From Pseudarthrobacter sp. L1SW (lineage in GTDB: Bacteria > Actinomycetota > Actinomycetes > Actinomycetales > Micrococcaceae), in assembly GCF_020809045.1 (NCBI RefSeq), contig NZ_CP078079.1, positions 3,844,001 to 3,908,000 on the forward strand: a stretch of 64,000 bases of DNA, given 5' to 3'. Each line of letters begins with the position of its first letter. The first letter of the stretch is position 1. The notes beneath the pieces are model-generated. The model was given only the letters and a program-made list of their open reading frames with translations. It made no database searches and had not been told where the DNA came from. Below, one piece after another: positions 34,056-53,443 of the stretch. Made by a program: the position numbers and the translations under genes.

Positions 34056-34175
34056 TGTCCGGCGGTGACCTACTCTCCCACACCCTCCCGGGTGCAGTAC
34101 CATCGGCGCTGTGGGTCTTAGCTTCCGGGTTCGGAATGGGACCGGGCGTTTCCCCCACGCTATGACCGCCGTAAC
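34056..34175 (-). rRNA. rrf: 5S ribosomal RNA, operon 1
   Basis: The 120-nt minus-strand sequence begins GTTACGGCGGTCATAGCG and includes CCCATTCCGAACCCGGAAG and the closing CCGCCGGACA; the ends pair to form helix I. Ends are estimated from that pairing. Confidence 0.95.
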
Positions 34176-34389
34176 CCTTGTACCCGTCCACCCGGGTCTG
34201 ATGCCGGGGGTGGGAAATCTTTGTGGTTACAACATTGTGGTGTTGTTATTCAGTTGTGTTCCTCAGCGCAACAGGCCCGTGGCGGGTTTGTTGGTTGGGA
34301 ACCACATAGTGGACGCAAGCAGTCTTGTTATCTTTTTACCCTTCCCCTTGGTGCAAACGCTTTTGAACCCGTTTGCGGGGTGGGTGTGT

Positions 34390-39604
<5,215 letters not shown>

Positions 39605-40004
39605 TAAAACAGACACAACCCCCAGCCCCGGGAAAACGGGACAAAAAGGCTGCACAAAATTTGAAACCAGCTGTAAAAACCAGACCACCCACAGGGGCGG
39701 GCAATCCAGTCAATTCAACCAATCACTAAAACAATTGGTATCAACAAACTTGGCACACTATTGAGTTCTCAAACAACAGACACACCCGGCACCACCACCA
39801 GCACTTCACAGCCGTGGATCGCTCCGGAGCAACTTTTCAAACTTACCCGACTTCAAGAAGCTTTGCAAATCGGCGTTTCCGCGATTTCTTAGCTGTGAAA
39901 CCAGCCCCACCTGCGTTTGGCGCGCCGGGAGGCGAACCATTTTCAGGCTGTTTGGTAAGGGGTTTGGCCGCTATTTTTCCGCTTCAGCGGCGGCGACTCA
40001 GAAA
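39605..40004 (-). other. rRNA operon 1 leader
   Basis: This transcribed leader contains TGTTGTTTGAGAACTCAATA (minus strand, near 39757-39778), a boxA/processing-type element also repeated in the 16S-23S spacer. The first 250 bp next to 16S are shared with operon 2; the rest is unique. No gene is seen. Confidence 0.65.
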
Positions 40005-40033
40005 ACAATACACGGCCCGAAGCCGCTCTGCAA
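40005..40033 (-). promoter_or_regulatory. rRNA operon 1 promoter
   Basis: On the minus strand TTGCAG (-35) and TATTGT (-10) are spaced by 17 bp and followed by TTTCTGAGTCGCCGC. The same architecture occurs upstream of operon 2 in otherwise different sequence. Confidence 0.75.
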
Positions 40034-40054
40034 ATCCTGCGCGAAGTGGGAGCG

Positions 40055-40096
40055 TGCCCCTCGAAAACGCCGGAATTCCGGGGTTTTCGAGGGGCA
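40055..40096. terminator. Long hairpin after lacZ
   Basis: A 14-bp perfect stem (TGCCCCTCGAAAAC) encloses the palindrome CCGGAATTCCGG, giving a nearly continuous 42-nt hairpin between lacZ and the rRNA promoter. There is no long U-run, so a termination role is inferred. Confidence 0.6.
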
Positions 40097-40114
40097 TTGA
40101 CCTTCAGCAGCACC

Positions 40115-40147
40115 GCCAGTCCACACCGCCCGGCAGTATGGACTGGC
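40115..40147. terminator. Hairpin immediately after lacZ
   Basis: A 9-bp perfect stem (GCCAGTCCA and TGGACTGGC) with a 15-nt loop begins 18 bp past the lacZ stop codon. Confidence 0.5.
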
Positions 40148-40164
40148 TCACATTCTCCGGCTTA

Positions 40165-43100
40165 CTAGGTGCGCACCTTCAGGGTCAAGGAGAACTGGGC
40201 TTCGCGGGGCTTGAGCCGGTAGTGGGGCAGCACACCAGGACCACAAGCAGCGGTTCCCACCCCCCTAAGTACGTGGTCCACGTAGAGGTGGCTTCGGCCG
40301 TCCGCCTCCAGGTCCGGACGATGTGTTGCCGCATCCAGGACGTCCTGGCTATAGGGCCGGACAGTCAGGGCAAACGGCTCACCGGATATTTCCAGTGTCC
40401 GGTCCCCAAGCTGCAATGTGGCGGACCGTACGCCGGACCGGGCGCCGGACTCCTGGGGCCGCACGTAATCCACGTCCATCTCCGACAGTGGAAGCGAGAA
40501 CCAGCCCGTGCGGGCTCCCTGCCCCGTGTCCGGGTAGCTTTGGTGGGGGCCCTGACCGAACCAGTTCACCAGCCCTGCCGCTTCTCCCAGCACAAGTTCG
40601 AGCCCTATGCGCGCCCATTCGACGTCATAGCCGTGGTTCGCCCACTTGCCGTCAGGCCGGACAGTGGTCCGAAGGCCAACGGCCTCACCATCGCTCGTCC
40701 ACTCGTAGTCCACAAGCACGCCGTACTGTTTGTCGGCGGTGCTTACACGCGTCCGGACAGTCAGGACCTCGCCGGCCTTCCGCCCGCCGTCGTCCGCTGT
40801 TCCCTTCCGCCCGCCGTCGTCCCCGCCCCCGGCCGCAGTAGAACCGCCAGCGGGGTCCGCCGCTGGCTCCGCGGTGATGCCCAGCAACCGCGTGTGGAGC
40901 CGGTTGAGGCCGGCGTCCTTCCATTGGGTGGCGAGGGGACGCTCGTCGGCTCCGCCCCATTCCCGTCCAAGGTCGTTGTCTGTGGGAGCCCACCAGAGAT
41001 TCAGGGCAAGCCTTTCCACCGGGATACCGCCTATGGAGGTGGGCATTCCCGTTACCCGGCTGAAGACAGCGGGCCCCAGCGTCAGCTCGCCGTCCTGGAC
41101 GTGCACAGTGGCAGCCGGTGCCGGCCCCTCCGGAGCGGCAGGCTCCCGCACCGACTGCCCCCAGGCAACTTCATGGCCCTCGGCCGCCCAGGCGGAGTCA
41201 GTGCCGAGGACTGCGCTGACGGTAAGTACGGCAGGCCCATCAGCGCCGACGCCAGCGGCGTGGGCACCGACACTGACGGGGAGCTGAACGACAGTCTCCG
41301 CCTGGGGCGCCACGGGCGGAACGTTGACGGTCCCGGCGTCCAAGGTCCCGCCGTCGGCCTCCACCGCGTAGCGGAAGCTGAACGCCGTGGTGTCCGCGAA
41401 GTCCTGCCCATTGCGCAGGGTGAACCGGGACCAGTCGCCGGCCACCGTGATGCGCAGCGGCTCAATGACCTTCTTGAAGTCCAGCAGCCCGGGCCGGGGT
41501 TTGCGGTCTGCATCAACCAGGCCGTCGGTGACGAAATTGCCGTCGTGGATTTCCTCACCGAAGTCCCCGCCGAAGGCGTAATGCTCACCACCGTCCGGAG
41601 AGGCGACGGTAATGCCGTGCTCCAGCCATTCCCACACGAAGCCGCCCATCAGGCGCGGATATTTGTCAAAAAGCTCCTGGTATTCGCTCATGCCGCCGGG
41701 ACCGTTCCCCATGGCGTGGACATACTCGCAGAGCACGAATGGCATCGCCCGCCGCCGGGCATCCAGGGCGGCATCTTCGAGGACCGGCTCAATCCCCTGC
41801 CCGATCAGGGCCGTCTCCGCCTGGCTGGCATACATCCGGGAGTAGACGTCGACGTGCGCGGAGGACCAGTCACCCTCGTAGTGGATGGGGCGGGAAGGGT
41901 CCCGGTCCCTGGTCCAACGCGACATCGCGGCGAGGTTCCTGCCGGTCCCCGCTTCGTTGCCAAGCGACCACATGATCACCGCTGGGTGGTTCTTGTCCCG
42001 CTCAACCGTGCGGCGCATGCGGTCCACCAGGGCCGTCTCCCACTCCGGGTCGTCGCTCGGGTTCCGGTCCCAGCCCGCGCTCTCGAATCCATGCGTTTCG
42101 AGGTCGCATTCGAGGACAACGTAGAAGCCGAACTGGTCCGCCAGGGCCAGGAAATCCGGGTGCGGCGGGTAATGGGAGGTCCGGATGGCATTGATATTGT
42201 GCTGCTTCATGAGCCGCAGTTCGGCCTCCACCACGTCCCGGGGGACCACGCGGCCAAGGCGCGGGTGGTGTTCGTGGCGGTTGACGCCGCGCAGCAGGAT
42301 CCGCCGCCCGTTGACCTTGAACTGGGCGTCTTCGATGACGATGCTGCGGAACCCTAGCTGCAGTTCCACCGACTCGCCGGGCGCGGTGACGGTAGCTCCA
42401 TAGAGCCGTGGCATCTCCGCAGACCAGGGCTCGACGGCGGGGACGCGCAGTTCAGCGCCTGCGGACAGTTCCACGTCCAGTTCCGGAACGCGGACGACGG
42501 CGTCAATCGCCTGTCCTCCCCGGGTCACCTCAACCTTGAGGATGCCTTCGCCGGTTGCGGCGTCGTAGCCGGCGTGGACGAAGACGTCGTCGATGCCATC
42601 GGCCGGCCTTGCCTGCAGGGTGACATCCCGGAAGATGCCGGGGAGCCACCACATGTCCTGGTCCTCCACGTAGCTGGCGGCGGAGAACTGCGCCACTCGC
42701 ACAGCGAGGGTGTTTTTGCCGCGCACCAGGATCCCGGACACATCGAATTCATGGGCAAGCCTGCTGCCGCGTGTGGTTCCGAGCTCTACCCCGTTCAGCC
42801 ACACGGTTCCCGCGGACTCGATGCCGTCGAACCGCAACAGGGCGTGCGGGAAGAATTCCGGGCCGGCTTCAAAGGCGACTACATGGTCCCCAATGGGGTT
42901 GGCTTCCGGAACATGGGGTGGCTCCACGGGAAAGGGAAACTGGACATTGGTGTAGGCGGGGGAGCCGTGCCCGTGCATGGGCCAGCTCGACGGCACGGGC
43001 AGGCTCTCGAATCCATCCAAGTCCCCGCCCTGCTGCCAGCCGGCTTGCGGTGCCACCCGGATGCCGGGACTGAGGCGGAACTGCCAGTCCCCGTTCAGCG

Positions 43101-43275
43101 ACAACCGCGGCGCGTCGCTGTGCAGGTAGGCGCGCGGGGGCAAGGTGCCCTTGCCCGGCGCGACGGACTCCAGGTCCCTGGTCTCTCCGGCACCCAGAGC
43201 CAGGCTTCGGCCTGCTGAACCGGGGGCGAACTGGGGCAGGCTGTCCGCCAGGGCGGCCGACGATAGAGCTGGCAT
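40165..43275 (-). CDS. lacZ: Beta-galactosidase, LacZ type (glycoside hydrolase family 2)
   Basis: The chosen ATG 43275 has AAGGA upstream and gives 1036 residues, close to E. coli LacZ (1023). The domain order is sugar-binding jelly roll, immunoglobulin-like, TIM barrel and C-terminal small-chain domain (Bgal_small_N, YGVLVDYEWTSDGEAV onward). The acid/base E441 lies in SLGNEAGTG and the nucleophile E517 in VLCEYVHAMGNG; the 76-residue spacing matches E. coli E461/E537. It hydrolyses lactose and similar beta-galactosides in the cytoplasm. A Gly/Asp/Lys-rich insert (GGDDGGRKGTADDGGRK, about residue 820) is unusual. Expression is probably controlled by the adjacent LacI protein through the palindrome upstream. 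Confidence 0.95.
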   Translation of the reverse strand: MPALSSAALADSLPQFAPGSAGRSLALGAGETRDLESVAPGKGTLPPRAYLHSDAPRLSLNGDWQFRLSPGIRVAPQAGWQQGGDLDGFESLPVPSSWPMHGHGSPAYTNVQFPFPVEPPHVPEANPIGDHVVAFEAGPEFFPHALLRFDGIESAGTVWLNGVELGTTRGSRLAHEFDVSGILVRGKNTLAVRVAQFSAASYVEDQDMWWLPGIFRDVTLQARPADGIDDVFVHAGYDAATGEGILKVEVTRGGQAIDAVVRVPELDVELSAGAELRVPAVEPWSAEMPRLYGATVTAPGESVELQLGFRSIVIEDAQFKVNGRRILLRGVNRHEHHPRLGRVVPRDVVEAELRLMKQHNINAIRTSHYPPHPDFLALADQFGFYVVLECDLETHGFESAGWDRNPSDDPEWETALVDRMRRTVERDKNHPAVIMWSLGNEAGTGRNLAAMSRWTRDRDPSRPIHYEGDWSSAHVDVYSRMYASQAETALIGQGIEPVLEDAALDARRRAMPFVLCEYVHAMGNGPGGMSEYQELFDKYPRLMGGFVWEWLEHGITVASPDGGEHYAFGGDFGEEIHDGNFVTDGLVDADRKPRPGLLDFKKVIEPLRITVAGDWSRFTLRNGQDFADTTAFSFRYAVEADGGTLDAGTVNVPPVAPQAETVVQLPVSVGAHAAGVGADGPAVLTVSAVLGTDSAWAAEGHEVAWGQSVREPAAPEGPAPAATVHVQDGELTLGPAVFSRVTGMPTSIGGIPVERLALNLWWAPTDNDLGREWGGADERPLATQWKDAGLNRLHTRLLGITAEPAADPAGGSTAAGGGDDGGRKGTADDGGRKAGEVLTVRTRVSTADKQYGVLVDYEWTSDGEAVGLRTTVRPDGKWANHGYDVEWARIGLELVLGEAAGLVNWFGQGPHQSYPDTGQGARTGWFSLPLSEMDVDYVRPQESGARSGVRSATLQLGDRTLEISGEPFALTVRPYSQDVLDAATHRPDLEADGRSHLYVDHVLRGVGTAACGPGVLPHYRLKPREAQFSLTLKVRT

Positions 43276-43341
43276 GGGTTGTCCTTGCTTCAGGGGAGGC
43301 TGGGCTGTGGTCCTGCAGAACCTGTGGCTCACTGCGCCAAA

Positions 43342-43355
43342 CGTGAACGTTCACG
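43342..43355. promoter_or_regulatory. LacI-type operator upstream of lacZ
   Basis: CGTGAACGTTCACG is a perfect 14-bp palindrome with the central CG typical of LacI/GalR operators. It lies 67 bp upstream of the lacZ start, in the interval between lacI-type gene and lacZ. Confidence 0.8.
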
Positions 43356-43398
43356 GGCACCGGTCCAGCGTATCCGTTCGCGAGTACTTTGAGAAGGG

Positions 43399-44406
43399 TC
43401 AGGCTGACTGGCGAAGTACCAACTGGTGCTTGAGGACAAGGGCTGCGTCCGGGCTTCCGGCCTCCACTGTGCCGGACAGCAGATCTGCCACGAGGCCGAC
43501 GGCGGCCCGGCCTACTGCCCGCAGGTCCAGGGCGAGCGTGGTCAGCTCGGGCGTGACCAGTTCGCCCAGCGGTATGCCGTCCATTCCGATCACTGCGCAG
43601 TCCCGCGGCACCGCCCTACGTGCGTCGTGCAGGGCTTTGAGCGCTCCGGCGGCCATCAGGTCGTTGAACACCAGGAGCCCGTCCAGTGTGCCGTGCCCCT
43701 CGAGCAGTGAGCGGACTGCTTCCCGTGCCGCCGGGGCTGTATCCGCTGCCTGGCAGGTGATGATTTCGAGGCCGGTTTCGGCGGCCGCTGCGGCAACAGC
43801 GAGCCCACGCGTTGTGGCCGGCCCATCCTGGTCCGAGTCCAGGTAGGCGATGTGCCGGCGATGTGACGCATGGAGGTGCCCCAGTGCCAGCCGCGCCGCG
43901 TGGACGTAGTCGAAGGAGATCCGGCCGGCGGCCTGTCCGACCGGATAATCGAGCACCACCACGGGACGCCGTCCCATCATGGACTGGGCTTCATGCGAGC
44001 TGGCCCCGAAGTAGCCGATCAGGGCGTCAACCTGGGGCGCGAGCCGGGCGACGGCGTCCAGGCCGCTTCCGCTGCCGTGGCCAAAATCATCCATCACCAC
44101 GTTCCAGCCCCGCTGGGTGGCTTCCTCCACCACGCTGGATGCAAAGGCCGGAAAATACGGGTTCGTGAGGTCCGGAATAGCCAGTCCAAGTGAGGTCCGG
44201 GCGCCCTGCACCAAGCCCTTTGCGAAGCGGCTGGGGGAATAGCCGAGCTCAGTAGCCAGCGCCTGGACACGCTCCCGTGTGGCGGCGCTGATTCCAGGCA
44301 TGTCGTTCATGGCACGGGTAACGGTCTGCCTGGATACTCCTGCGGCGGCCGCAACATCCAGGATGGTGGCACGGCGGGCCTGTGGGCCTCTGGAGTTCGG
44401 GGTCAT
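43399..44406 (-). CDS. LacI-family transcriptional regulator
   Basis: The 335-residue protein has a canonical N-terminal LacI HTH and hinge (ATILDVAAAAGVSRQTVTRAMNDMPGISAATRERVQALATELGY) and a periplasmic-binding-protein-like sugar domain (GLAIPDLTNPYFPAFASSVVEEA; DCAVIGMDGIPLGELVTPELTTL). ATG 44406 is chosen; the longer frame runs into repeats. It lies directly upstream of lacZ in the same direction and probably represses it. Confidence 0.92.
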   Translation of the reverse strand: MTPNSRGPQARRATILDVAAAAGVSRQTVTRAMNDMPGISAATRERVQALATELGYSPSRFAKGLVQGARTSLGLAIPDLTNPYFPAFASSVVEEATQRGWNVVMDDFGHGSGSGLDAVARLAPQVDALIGYFGASSHEAQSMMGRRPVVVLDYPVGQAAGRISFDYVHAARLALGHLHASHRRHIAYLDSDQDGPATTRGLAVAAAAAETGLEIITCQAADTAPAAREAVRSLLEGHGTLDGLLVFNDLMAAGALKALHDARRAVPRDCAVIGMDGIPLGELVTPELTTLALDLRAVGRAAVGLVADLLSGTVEAGSPDAALVLKHQLVLRQSA

Positions 44407-44440
44407 GACGGTAAGTCTAGAGTGGGCCCGCCGTGGCAAC

Positions 44441-44500
44441 GTTAAGTGGGAGAACCTCCCCCGCGGGGGAGGGCGCGGTGAGTGGGAGAGCATCCCGGGT
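44441..44500. repeat. Two GTGAGAGAGC-family repeat units next to rRNA operon 2
   Basis: Two units (AAGTGGGAGAACCTCCCCC and AGTGGGAGAGCATCCC) with the CCCCCGCGGGGG palindrome between them sit in the same position relative to the 5S terminator as the longer array of operon 1. Confidence 0.75.
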
Positions 44501-44517
44501 GTGGTGGGTGGTTAAAG

Positions 44518-44553
44518 CAGTAGGGCCCTGACGTTGCCGTCAGGGCCCTGCTG
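44518..44553 (-). terminator. rRNA operon 2 terminator
   Basis: The same hairpin as in operon 1 with one substitution in a 16-bp stem (CAGTAGGGCCCTGACG), followed by CTTTAA on the minus strand. Confidence 0.88.
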
Positions 44554-44560
44554 TAATGTG

Positions 44561-44680
44561 TGTCCGGCGGTGACCTACTCTCCCACACCCTCCCGGGTGC
44601 AGTACCATCGGCGCTGTGGGTCTTAGCTTCCGGGTTCGGAATGGGACCGGGCGTTTCCCCCACGCTATGACCGCCGTAAC
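44561..44680 (-). rRNA. rrf: 5S ribosomal RNA, operon 2
   Basis: Identical over 120 nt to the operon 1 copy. Confidence 0.95.
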
Positions 44681-44894
44681 CCTTGTACCCGTCCACCCGG
44701 GTCTGATGCCGGGGGTGGGAAATCTTTGTGGTTACAACATTGTGGTGTTGTTATTCAGTTGTGTTCCTCAGCGCAACAGGCCCGTGGCGGGTTTGTTGGT
44801 TGGGAACCACATAGTGGACGCAAGCAGTCTTGTTATCTTTTTACCCTTCCCCTTGGTGCAAACGCTTTTGAACCCGTTTGCGGGGTGGGTGTGT

Positions 44895-50111
<5,217 letters not shown>

Positions 50112-50524
50112 TAAAACAGACACAACCCCCAGCCCCGGGAAAACGGGACAAAAAGGCTGCACAAAATTTGAAACCAGCTGTAAAAACCAGACCACCCACA
50201 GGGGCGGGCAATCCAGTCAATTCAACCAATCACTAAAACAATTGGTATCAACAAACTTGGCACACTATTGAGTTCTCAAACAACAGACACACCCGGCACC
50301 ACCACCAGCACTTCACAGCCGTGGATCGCTCCGGAGCAACTTTTCAAACTTACCCGACTCGCCGCTCCGATGCAAATCCGTGTTTCAGGATTCTCATCGG
50401 GGGGAAGTCGTCCCCACCTCTTCAGGAGCGCTCGAAAGCCCTACCAGATTTGGTCTTGATTTTGGGGGTTTTGGCCGCCCGCGGTAACCAGCTCTTCGCT
50501 GTCTCCCTCGCGGCGACTTAGAAA
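50112..50524 (-). other. rRNA operon 2 leader
   Basis: The 250 bp next to 16S, with the TGTTGTTTGAGAACTCAATA element, are shared with operon 1. The remaining part up to the promoter is unrelated in sequence. No gene is seen between here and the rpsN terminator. Confidence 0.65.
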
Positions 50525-50553
50525 ACAATACACCTCCCCGGGCACCTCCGCAA
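50525..50553 (-). promoter_or_regulatory. rRNA operon 2 promoter
   Basis: TTGCGG and TATTGT with 17-bp spacing on the minus strand, followed by TTTCTAAGTCGCCGC. Only the -35, -10 and initiation stretch match operon 1. Confidence 0.75.
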
Positions 50554-50710
50554 ATCCCCCTGGCAAGGGGCCAGAATCCCCGTGTTTCCGCGGCGAAACC
50601 GCCCATGGGCACCCACGGAGGCCCATCCGGCGCCGTCCTTCATTCCTGTGTGCTGCAGCACAGTGGCCGGCTGCCTACTCATGGGACGAGGCTGGAGAAT
50701 CCTGAGACGC

Positions 50711-50746
50711 AAAAGGGCCGGCAACCGTGAGGTTGCCGGCCCTTTT
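50711..50746. terminator. Terminator after rpsN
   Basis: A perfect 16-bp stem (AAAAGGGCCGGCAACC and complement) with a 4-nt loop and T-run on the minus strand; symmetric enough to stop transcripts from both sides. Confidence 0.92.
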
Positions 50747-50773
50747 CAAGCAGCTGGTATCAGCGGAGCTGAA

Positions 50774-51079
50774 TTACCAGGAAGACTTGGTGATGCCCGG
50801 AAGTTCACCCTTGTGGGCCATGTCGCGGAAGCGGACACGGGAGATACCGAACTTCTGGAAGGTACCGCGGGGGCGGCCGTCGATGATGTCGCGGTTACGC
50901 AGACGGATCGGGGACGCGTTGCGGGGCAGCTTCTGCAGGCCCAGCCGGGCTGCTTCGCGTGCTTCGTCGGTTGCGTTTTCGTCAACCAGGGTCTTCTTCA
51001 GCTCGAGGCGCTTTGCAGCGTAACGCTCAACGATGACCTTGCGCTGCTCGTTGCGAGCAATCTTGGACTTCTTAGCCAT
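50774..51079 (-). CDS. rpsN: 30S ribosomal protein S14, zinc-independent form
   Basis: The 101-residue protein (MAKKSKIARNEQRKVIVERY, ending GELPGITKSSW) is the long S14 form and lacks the CxxC...CxxC zinc ribbon of the 61-residue form usually encoded in the spc operon. It binds 16S rRNA in the small-subunit head. The ATG lies 2 nt after the rpmG stop, and the GAGGAG ribosome site is inside the end of rpmG. It is the last gene of a three-gene operon and is followed by a strong terminator. Confidence 0.95.
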   Translation of the reverse strand: MAKKSKIARNEQRKVIVERYAAKRLELKKTLVDENATDEAREAARLGLQKLPRNASPIRLRNRDIIDGRPRGTFQKFGISRVRFRDMAHKGELPGITKSSW

Positions 51080-51081
51080 GT

Positions 51082-51249
51082 TTAGCGCTCCTCTCGGAAT
51101 TCGACGTGCTGGCGGATCTTGGGGTCGTACTTCTTCAGGACCATGCGGTCCGGATCGTTACGACGGTTCTTGCGGGTTACGTAGGTGTAACCCGTTCCCG
51201 CGGTCGACTTGAGCTTGATGATCGGACGTACGTCCTTGTCCTTAGCCAC
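51082..51249 (-). CDS. rpmG: 50S ribosomal protein L33, zinc-independent form
   Basis: The 55-residue protein begins MAKDKDVRPIIKLKSTAGTG and ends HVEFREER. It has no cysteine, so it is the form without a zinc ribbon. The GTG start shares one base with the TAG of rpmB (TAGTG), indicating coupled translation. Typical L33 features are TGYTYVTRKNRRNDPDRM and KKYDP. Confidence 0.95.
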   Translation of the reverse strand: MAKDKDVRPIIKLKSTAGTGYTYVTRKNRRNDPDRMVLKKYDPKIRQHVEFREER

Positions 51250-51485
51250 TAGAGCTTCACCCCACGAGCCAGGATCTGGGCGACGACTACGTCGATGCCG
51301 CGTACGTCGATGGTCTTGATGCCACGTGCAGAAACCTGCAGCGTGACGTTACGGCGCAGGGACGGAACCCAGTAGCGCTTCTTCTGGATGTTCGGATCGA
51401 ACCGACGCTTGTTGCGGCGGTGCGAGTGCGAAATGCTGTGCCCAAAGCCCGGCTCGGCTCCGGTCACTTGGCAGTGTGCTGCCAT
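51249..51485 (-). CDS. rpmB: 50S ribosomal protein L28, zinc-independent form
   Basis: The 78-residue L28 has the usual core VTGAEPGFGHSISHSHRRNKRRF and VSARGIKTIDVRGI. Only one cysteine (C5) is present, so no zinc site can form. GAGGAG precedes the ATG. It leads the rpmB-rpmG-rpsN operon, whose gene content matches the zinc-independent paralogue operons controlled by Zur in other Actinobacteria. The preceding 250 bp hold no gene, and I do not see a convincing Zur palindrome there. Confidence 0.95.
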   Translation of the reverse strand: MAAHCQVTGAEPGFGHSISHSHRRNKRRFDPNIQKKRYWVPSLRRNVTLQVSARGIKTIDVRGIDVVVAQILARGVKL

Positions 51486-51739
51486 GACTTCTCCTCAAGA
51501 ATTGAAAGTAATGATCCGCATATCTGCTGCTGGACCATGCTGCTAAGGGCGACCCAAAAGTGAAGAAGGGCAACGGTTAGTCACGCAACTTGAGCCCCTA
51601 ACTACCGGCCACCCTGGAGAAAATACCGGGCAACCGGAGCAATTGCGCACGCTCCGCGCACTTAGCGCCTACCAAGTCTACGAGTTCACGCAATTAAAGA
51701 CCAATCCGGCACTGGAGGGTGTATAAGGGCCCTCGCCAG

Positions 51740-52501
51740 CTACAGCCGCGTGAGCTGTGGGTACTTTGGCGCCAGGCCGTCCCCGGACGACTTGCCGGTG
51801 ACCCGTCGGACCACCCACGGCCCGGCGTACTCGCGGAACCACCGGGCGTTGGCGCGGAGGGCGTCCAGTCCGCTGAGTTCGGGGACGGGGGTCATCGGCG
51901 GGATGTCGATGGAGTGGTCGTGCTCAAGAACGTCCAGCACCCGCTTGGCCATGTTGGCGTGCCCGGCGGCGGACATGTGCATCCGGTCCTGCGCCCACAT
52001 GCCCCAGTCGTAGTACTCGCTGAAGCGCCAGTAATCCACCAGCAGCGCACCATGGTCTCCGGCGATCCCGCGGACCAGTTCGTTGTAGATCGCCGTGCGT
52101 CCGCGCATGGTGCTGAACACCTTCGAACCCCGCGCGTCGAAGCCCGTGAACATCACCACGGTGGCACCGGTGGCACGCAGCTTGGCGATGGCGTCGTCGT
52201 ACTCCACCAAAAGGTCATCGATGTCTATCCTGGGGCGCAGGATGTCATTGGCGCCTGCGTAGATGCTCACCAGGGTGGGTTTAAGTTCGACGGCGGCGTC
52301 CACCTGCTCAGCCAGGATGTGGCGGAGCTTCCTCCCGCGTATGGCGAGGTTGGCGTAGCCGAAGGCAGGGTCAGCGGCGCCCAGCTGCTCGGCCACGCGG
52401 TCCGCCCAGCCGCGGACACCATTGGGGCGGGTGGAATCGTCGTCCCCCACACCCTCCGTGAAGGAGTCACCAAGGGCAACGAACCGGGTTGTGAAATCCA
52501 T
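51740..52501 (-). CDS. SGNH/GDSL hydrolase (paralogue A)
   Basis: The 253-residue protein has block I VALGDSFTEGVGD (nucleophile S13), block III YAGANDIL and block V DRMHMSAAGH with the catalytic Asp/His. This cytoplasmic-type SGNH hydrolase has no signal peptide. Substrates of this subgroup (esters of acyl chains or sugars) are not evident from sequence. It shares the PNGVRGWADRVAEQL segment with the paralogue at 53444-54277. Confidence 0.9.
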   Translation of the reverse strand: MDFTTRFVALGDSFTEGVGDDDSTRPNGVRGWADRVAEQLGAADPAFGYANLAIRGRKLRHILAEQVDAAVELKPTLVSIYAGANDILRPRIDIDDLLVEYDDAIAKLRATGATVVMFTGFDARGSKVFSTMRGRTAIYNELVRGIAGDHGALLVDYWRFSEYYDWGMWAQDRMHMSAAGHANMAKRVLDVLEHDHSIDIPPMTPVPELSGLDALRANARWFREYAGPWVVRRVTGKSSGDGLAPKYPQLTRL

Positions 52502-52553
52502 TCGGATAGTTTGCCATCAGTTGTTGGAAGCAACCAACCGCGGCCGGCGAGCC

Positions 52554-53033
52554 CTAGTTTTCCCGCAGGATCCAGTGGTCCGCATCCAGCCGGCCCACTA
52601 CCTTCTCGCCGATCCGGGCAAGGTCCAGGACGTCCTGCTCGGTCAGGGCGTCAAGGAACAGGTCGCGGACGTCCTCGACGTGGCCGGGCGCGAGGCCCAC
52701 GATGGTTGCCATCCCCTCGTCGGTGATATGGGCCGTGGTCACGCGGGCATCATGGGGATGCGGCTGCCGTTCCACCCACCCGCGCTTCTGCAGCTTGGTC
52801 ACTACGTGTGAAAGCCTGGACAGGGAGGCGCTGGTGCGCGCGGCGAGCTCGCTCATCGGCAGGAATCGGCCCTCCGCCTCGGAGAGCATGGCCAGGACGG
52901 TGTAGTCAAAGAGCGAGAGCTTTCCCGCTGCGTGGAGCTTGGTGTCCAGGGTCGCCGGCAGCAGCGTATTGATGCTCACCAGGGCCAGCCAGGCCCGGCG
53001 TTCGTCGGCGTTGAGCCAGCGCGGTTCAGTCAT
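52554..53033 (-). CDS. MarR-family transcriptional regulator
   Basis: The 159-residue protein has a MarR winged helix: FDYTVLAMLSEAEGRFLPMSELAARTSASLSRLSHVVTKLQKRGWVERQPHPHDARVTTAHITDEGMA, with the D-x-R wing motif. GGAGG lies 4-5 nt before the ATG. It sits between the SGNH gene and a divergent YciI gene; either may be a target. Ligand unknown. Confidence 0.9.
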   Translation of the reverse strand: MTEPRWLNADERRAWLALVSINTLLPATLDTKLHAAGKLSLFDYTVLAMLSEAEGRFLPMSELAARTSASLSRLSHVVTKLQKRGWVERQPHPHDARVTTAHITDEGMATIVGLAPGHVEDVRDLFLDALTEQDVLDLARIGEKVVGRLDADHWILREN

Positions 53034-53103
53034 GCCTCCATTCTACGAGGACGTCGTGGTTGATACTTCAAGTAGGCTCCGGGCCGGCCGGTAGGCTGGG
53101 GCC

Positions 53104-53391
53104 ATGTATGTTGTCTCCCTGAGCTACCGGGTTCCGCAGGACATCGTGGACTTCCATAACGATGGCCACATTTCCTGGCTGCAGAAGGCCTTCGATGACG
53201 GAGTCTTCATTGCCGCCGGCCGCAAGGTGCCGCGGACGGGCGGCCTGCTGCTCTCCCAGGCCGACCGTGCCACCCTGGACGCTTGCCTGAAGCAGGACCC
53301 CTTCTACACAAACGGGGTTGCGGACTTCGAAGTCATGGAGTTCCACGCCGCAAGAGTGGCGCCGGGCTACGAAATCCTCCTGGACAGCTGA
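53104..53391 (+). CDS. YciI family protein
   Basis: The 95-residue protein has the ferredoxin-like fold signature of YciI proteins: H-containing FHNDGHISWLQKAFDDGVFIAAGRKVPRTGGLLLS and DPFYTNGVADFEVMEF, with the conserved His and Asp of the putative active site. The ATG follows TAGGCTGGGGCC, a likely -10 region, so the mRNA may be leaderless. It is divergent from the MarR gene; a function is not known. Confidence 0.88.
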   Translation: MYVVSLSYRVPQDIVDFHNDGHISWLQKAFDDGVFIAAGRKVPRTGGLLLSQADRATLDACLKQDPFYTNGVADFEVMEFHAARVAPGYEILLDS

Positions 53392-53443
53392 ATCCTCCCG
53401 CGCCTTTGAGGCGTGGAGGCCCGCCCGGTGACGCGAGTTGGCC

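Noticed and set aside
33700..34191. A 163-codon minus-strand ORF rich in Pro/Arg running through the repeats into 5S
   Set aside because: It reads through the repeat array, the rRNA terminator and the 5S gene; the protein is only the translated repeats.
39814..42357. A plus-strand ORF of 847 codons
   Set aside because: It spans the rRNA leader and the antisense of lacZ; its codon pattern is the complement of the real gene.
51486..51739. A Zur box upstream of rpmB
   Set aside because: The closest stretch (TGAAAGTAATGATCC near 51503) is only a weak, asymmetric match to the actinobacterial Zur consensus.
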